Source of the DNA: Lonicera japonica
Taxonomy: Eukaryota > Streptophyta > Magnoliopsida > Dipsacales > Caprifoliaceae
Assembly (NCBI GenBank): GCA_021464415.1
Contig: CM038468.1
Location: 35,080,969-35,144,968, forward strand
Reading direction: 5' to 3'
DNA length: 64,000 bases
How positions within the stretch are numbered: position 1 is the stretch's first letter; every line of letters begins with the position of its first letter. Below the pieces are notes generated by a model. The model had not been told where the DNA came from. It saw nothing but the letters and a program-made list of their open reading frames with translations, and did no database searches. Made by a program: the position numbers and the translations under genes. Below are positions 61,931 to 64,000 of the stretch, piece by piece.

Positions 61931-63150
61931 AATCCCAACGGGACCCCCCTGCGCAGTTAGGCGCATAGCGCTTTTTGAAAAGGTTTTCGAGTTGCCAGTA
62001 CATTTTTCGAGAAAATAAAAAAAGTATTTTTGTAACATTTTGTGGTACAACGCTGTCTACCCAACTAAATTGGGTTCAGGAACTATATTATGACGTGGGA
62101 AGGTATTAGGCATCATCATCGCCCTTTTGGCTTATAAATGGACATGCTCGCTTTCATTTTCATTTTATTTCTTACTGTTTGTGGCCTAAGTTATGTATAT
62201 ATCAATTTTATTTCTGGAGCAATGGCATGATTTTTAAGGCAAAACAGACAAAAGACCGATGTTCGGATTGGTCTTTCGTGCATTTGGAAAGCGAGTAGCA
62301 TTTTTTTCAAATCTCTAATTCAAAATCAAATTTATGGATATGTTGTAAAATTTAACATATATGGTCTAATATTTACAGGTATATATACATGTAAATGAGT
62401 TTAAAACTATTTAAGATATTAATAGAATACGACATGTTTTATTTCGATTGTATTGAAAAGATATTACAAAAGTTTAAGAATTTCCTTTTTTAAAGTGTTT
62501 ATATCTTTAGATATAATTCTCTATATAGGTATGATTTCAGCCTTTTCTCGGGTACGTTCGGTGGCTCTTTTTCTTTAGCAGACCTCATTGAGGCCTCCCT
62601 CCTCTTTCTGCCAGCCTTTGGTTTGAATACTATATGGAAGACTCTGGCAGAAGACCGATGGTATCCAATTTCTTAACATATGACCAATAGCCACCTAAAT
62701 TCGAAGACCGACTGTGAAAAACCGATTCCTATAAACCGGACATATTAAAGTAAAAGACCAACCCACTTACAAACTAAGGAATTTTTTTGGGGTTCATGAT
62801 ATATTGTTGCTGCCTTTTTTTTTTTTGGCTTAACATATCTTTGAAGGACTTCCTGGTGCCAATTGGTCCCGTTTGTGAAGTAATTATTTCTAGTTCTTCT
62901 GACGACAATGTTCTATTTGGAAAGCAAGATTTTTTTCAGATCTAAGATTTTATCGACATATCAGACCTCATTGGTTTGTTATACCTGGAGAATGGTATCT
63001 AATCGAAGTGTGCGAAAGAGGTCTAGAGAAGCAAACCCCAAGAAGATTTAGCTGGAAGGGTGGTAGCTCTGAACCCCTATTGATCGAATGAAAATAGTTG
63101 ATCCAAGAGCTTGAATTGAAGCGCTAGGTTCATTTCCAAACCAACAGACA
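61931..63150. other. Unidentified ~1.1-1.2-kb sequence splitting the Gypsy RT
   Basis: RT similarity stops right after YVDN and resumes near 63160 (FKAFKKAFEW). The DNA between has no recognisable Gypsy coding frame, although about 250 aa of RT and connection would be expected. It starts with GAATCCCAACGGGACCCC and includes the hairpin AAAGACCGAT-loop-ATTGGTCTTT (62252-62277) and repeated GACCGA-type words. It could be another element's LTR or a rearranged piece; ends and target duplication are not clear. Confidence 0.5.
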
Positions 63151-63159
63151 AGTGCCACC

Positions 63160-63671
63160 CCTTTTTCAAAGCCTTTAAGAAGGCTTTTGAATGGACACAA
63201 AAATGTAGCTCACTTTTCAGCAACTTAAGCAATACCTGAGAGCTCCTCCTCTTCTTAGCTCACCAAAGAATGAGGAGAATTTGTGCTTGTACCTAGCAGT
63301 ATCACGCCTAGCGGTTAGTTCTGCCCTAATGAGAAATGAAAAAGGGATGCAACTATTAGTCTATTACACAAGTAAAGCTCTGCACCTCGTCGAGCTGAAT
63401 TATCATAAGTTGGAGAAATTGGCTTATGACCTCCCCATCACTTCTAAAAAATTGAGGCCTTACTTCCAGGTCCATGCCATTGACGTGCTCACGGACCAGC
63501 CATTATAAAAGGGTCCTTGATAAACTAGAGCAATCGGGGAGGTTGGCCATCTGGTCTGTGGAGCTTGGGCAGTTTGTGATCAATTACAAGCCTCGAGTTT
63601 TGATCAAAGGCCAAGCCGTGGCCCACTTTATAGCAAAGTTCACTTACAATGAAGAGCAGATACCTGAGTAG
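63160..63671 (+). pseudogene. Gypsy RT end and RNase H remnant
   Basis: It contains FKAFKKAFEW, the RNase H-like start LCLYLAVSRLAVSSALMRNE, VYYTSKALHLVELNYHKLEK, KKLRPYFQVHAIDVLTDQPL, then a frame change near 63500 into SGRLAIWSVELGQFVINYKP and VAHFIAKFTYNEEQ. The order fits the RT connection and first RNase H of plant Gypsy elements. Confidence 0.8.
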
Positions 63672-63719
63672 TTAGAACTATTGCCACCTACAGACCTAGT
63701 TACCTCAAGCCCTGCCACC

Positions 63720-63973
63720 TTAATGAACTTGCAGCCAGAAATTCCTATATGGATACTTCACATAGATGGAGTTTCCAACTTGCAAGGTTTTGGCGCTAGT
63801 TTAGTACTGACCACTCTAGGTGCCAACACAATAGAGATAGCTCTAAAGTTCCTTTTCAAGGCCTCCAACAACGAAGCTGAGTATGAAGCCATCATATCAA
63901 GTTTGAGAATAGCTAGTGATTGGGGGCAAAGCAGATGGTAGTTTACAATGACTTTGTAGTCGTGGTTGGCCAA
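63720..63973 (+). pseudogene. Second (archaeal-type) RNase H-like domain of the Gypsy element
   Basis: It contains WILHIDGVSN, GFGASLVLTT, IALKFLFKASNNEAEYEAI and SSLRIA, the D...E pattern of the extra RNase H found after the first one in Tat-lineage elements. A frame break follows ASDWGQ (about 63925). The end lies beyond the window. Confidence 0.75.
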
Positions 63974-64000
63974 ATACTTGGCCTCAACATGGCCAAAAAA

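Larger units (their letters stand above)
59200..64000 (+). mobile_element. Degenerate Ty3/Gypsy LTR retrotransposon (Tat-like), open at the window end
   Basis: The order on the plus strand is a possible LTR/leader (59200-59620), gag, protease, reverse transcriptase, RNase H and a second RNase H-like domain. Two consecutive RNase H-like domains are a mark of the Tat lineage. All frames carry stops or shifts. GC content and AGAGCTC-rich sequence contrast sharply with the AT-rich flank from about 59200. A promoter-like TATATAAAGG lies at 59542-59551. The left end, the primer-binding site and the 3' LTR are not resolved; the element runs past the window. Confidence 0.8.

Noticed and set aside
59200..64000. 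Endogenous pararetrovirus as the source of the RT/RNase H
   Set aside because: The order protease-RT-RNase H-second RNase H and the gag residues fit a Tat-type Gypsy element; no movement-protein or coat-type region was seen.

Overview
The window is nuclear DNA of a flowering plant, most probably a eudicot. The genes have many AT-rich GT-AG introns and plant-specific families (RDR1, XTH). The gaps are filled with Stowaway, Harbinger and Mutator-like small elements, SINEs, LINE pieces and a Gypsy retrotransposon. The species cannot be named from the sequence. No bacterial features, CRISPR arrays or operons are present.

Layout. Four protein-coding loci and one tRNA gene were found, all on the minus strand. 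(1) 2447-11255: ARPC4, the 20-kDa-class subunit of the Arp2/3 actin-nucleating complex. It has eight coding exons and 169 codons, and its first coding exon is just the ATG. (2) 11386-11480: an intron-containing tRNA-Tyr(GUA), 131 bp upstream of the ARPC4 start. (3) 15049-30446: a TBC-domain Rab GTPase-activating protein of the TBC1D13 type, with nine exons and 450 aa, over 15 kb because its introns collected a 5'-truncated LINE and many small elements. (4) 33411-35486: a xyloglucan endotransglucosylase/hydrolase, four exons and 281 aa. (5) 40790-47496: RNA-dependent RNA polymerase 1 (RDR1), four exons. Its reading frame is broken by four single-base indels, so it is either a decayed copy or contains assembly errors. 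A Mutator-like element with a perfect 10-bp target duplication sits in its first intron.

Right side. From 47.5 to 59 kb no host gene is recognised. This stretch holds three copies of one Harbinger MITE family, one copy of a ~560-bp unclassified repeat whose other copy is at 11.6 kb, and several long-armed foldback elements, one of which has a second foldback nested inside it. From about 59.2 kb to the end lies a decayed plus-strand Ty3/Gypsy element with gag, protease, reverse transcriptase and two successive RNase H-like regions, as in the Tat lineage. It is interrupted by about 1.1 kb of unidentified sequence.

The genes do not form a pathway. ARPC4 acts in actin branching, the TBC protein in vesicle traffic, XTH in the cell wall and RDR1 in antiviral small-RNA amplification. 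The most unusual signals are the broken RDR1, the tandemly duplicated start-codon/splice-donor module of ARPC4, the nested foldbacks near 57 kb, and an 18-bp LINE remnant flanked by a perfect 18-bp target-site duplication. Exon coordinates come from reading splice sites and conserved protein sequence by eye. No searches were run.
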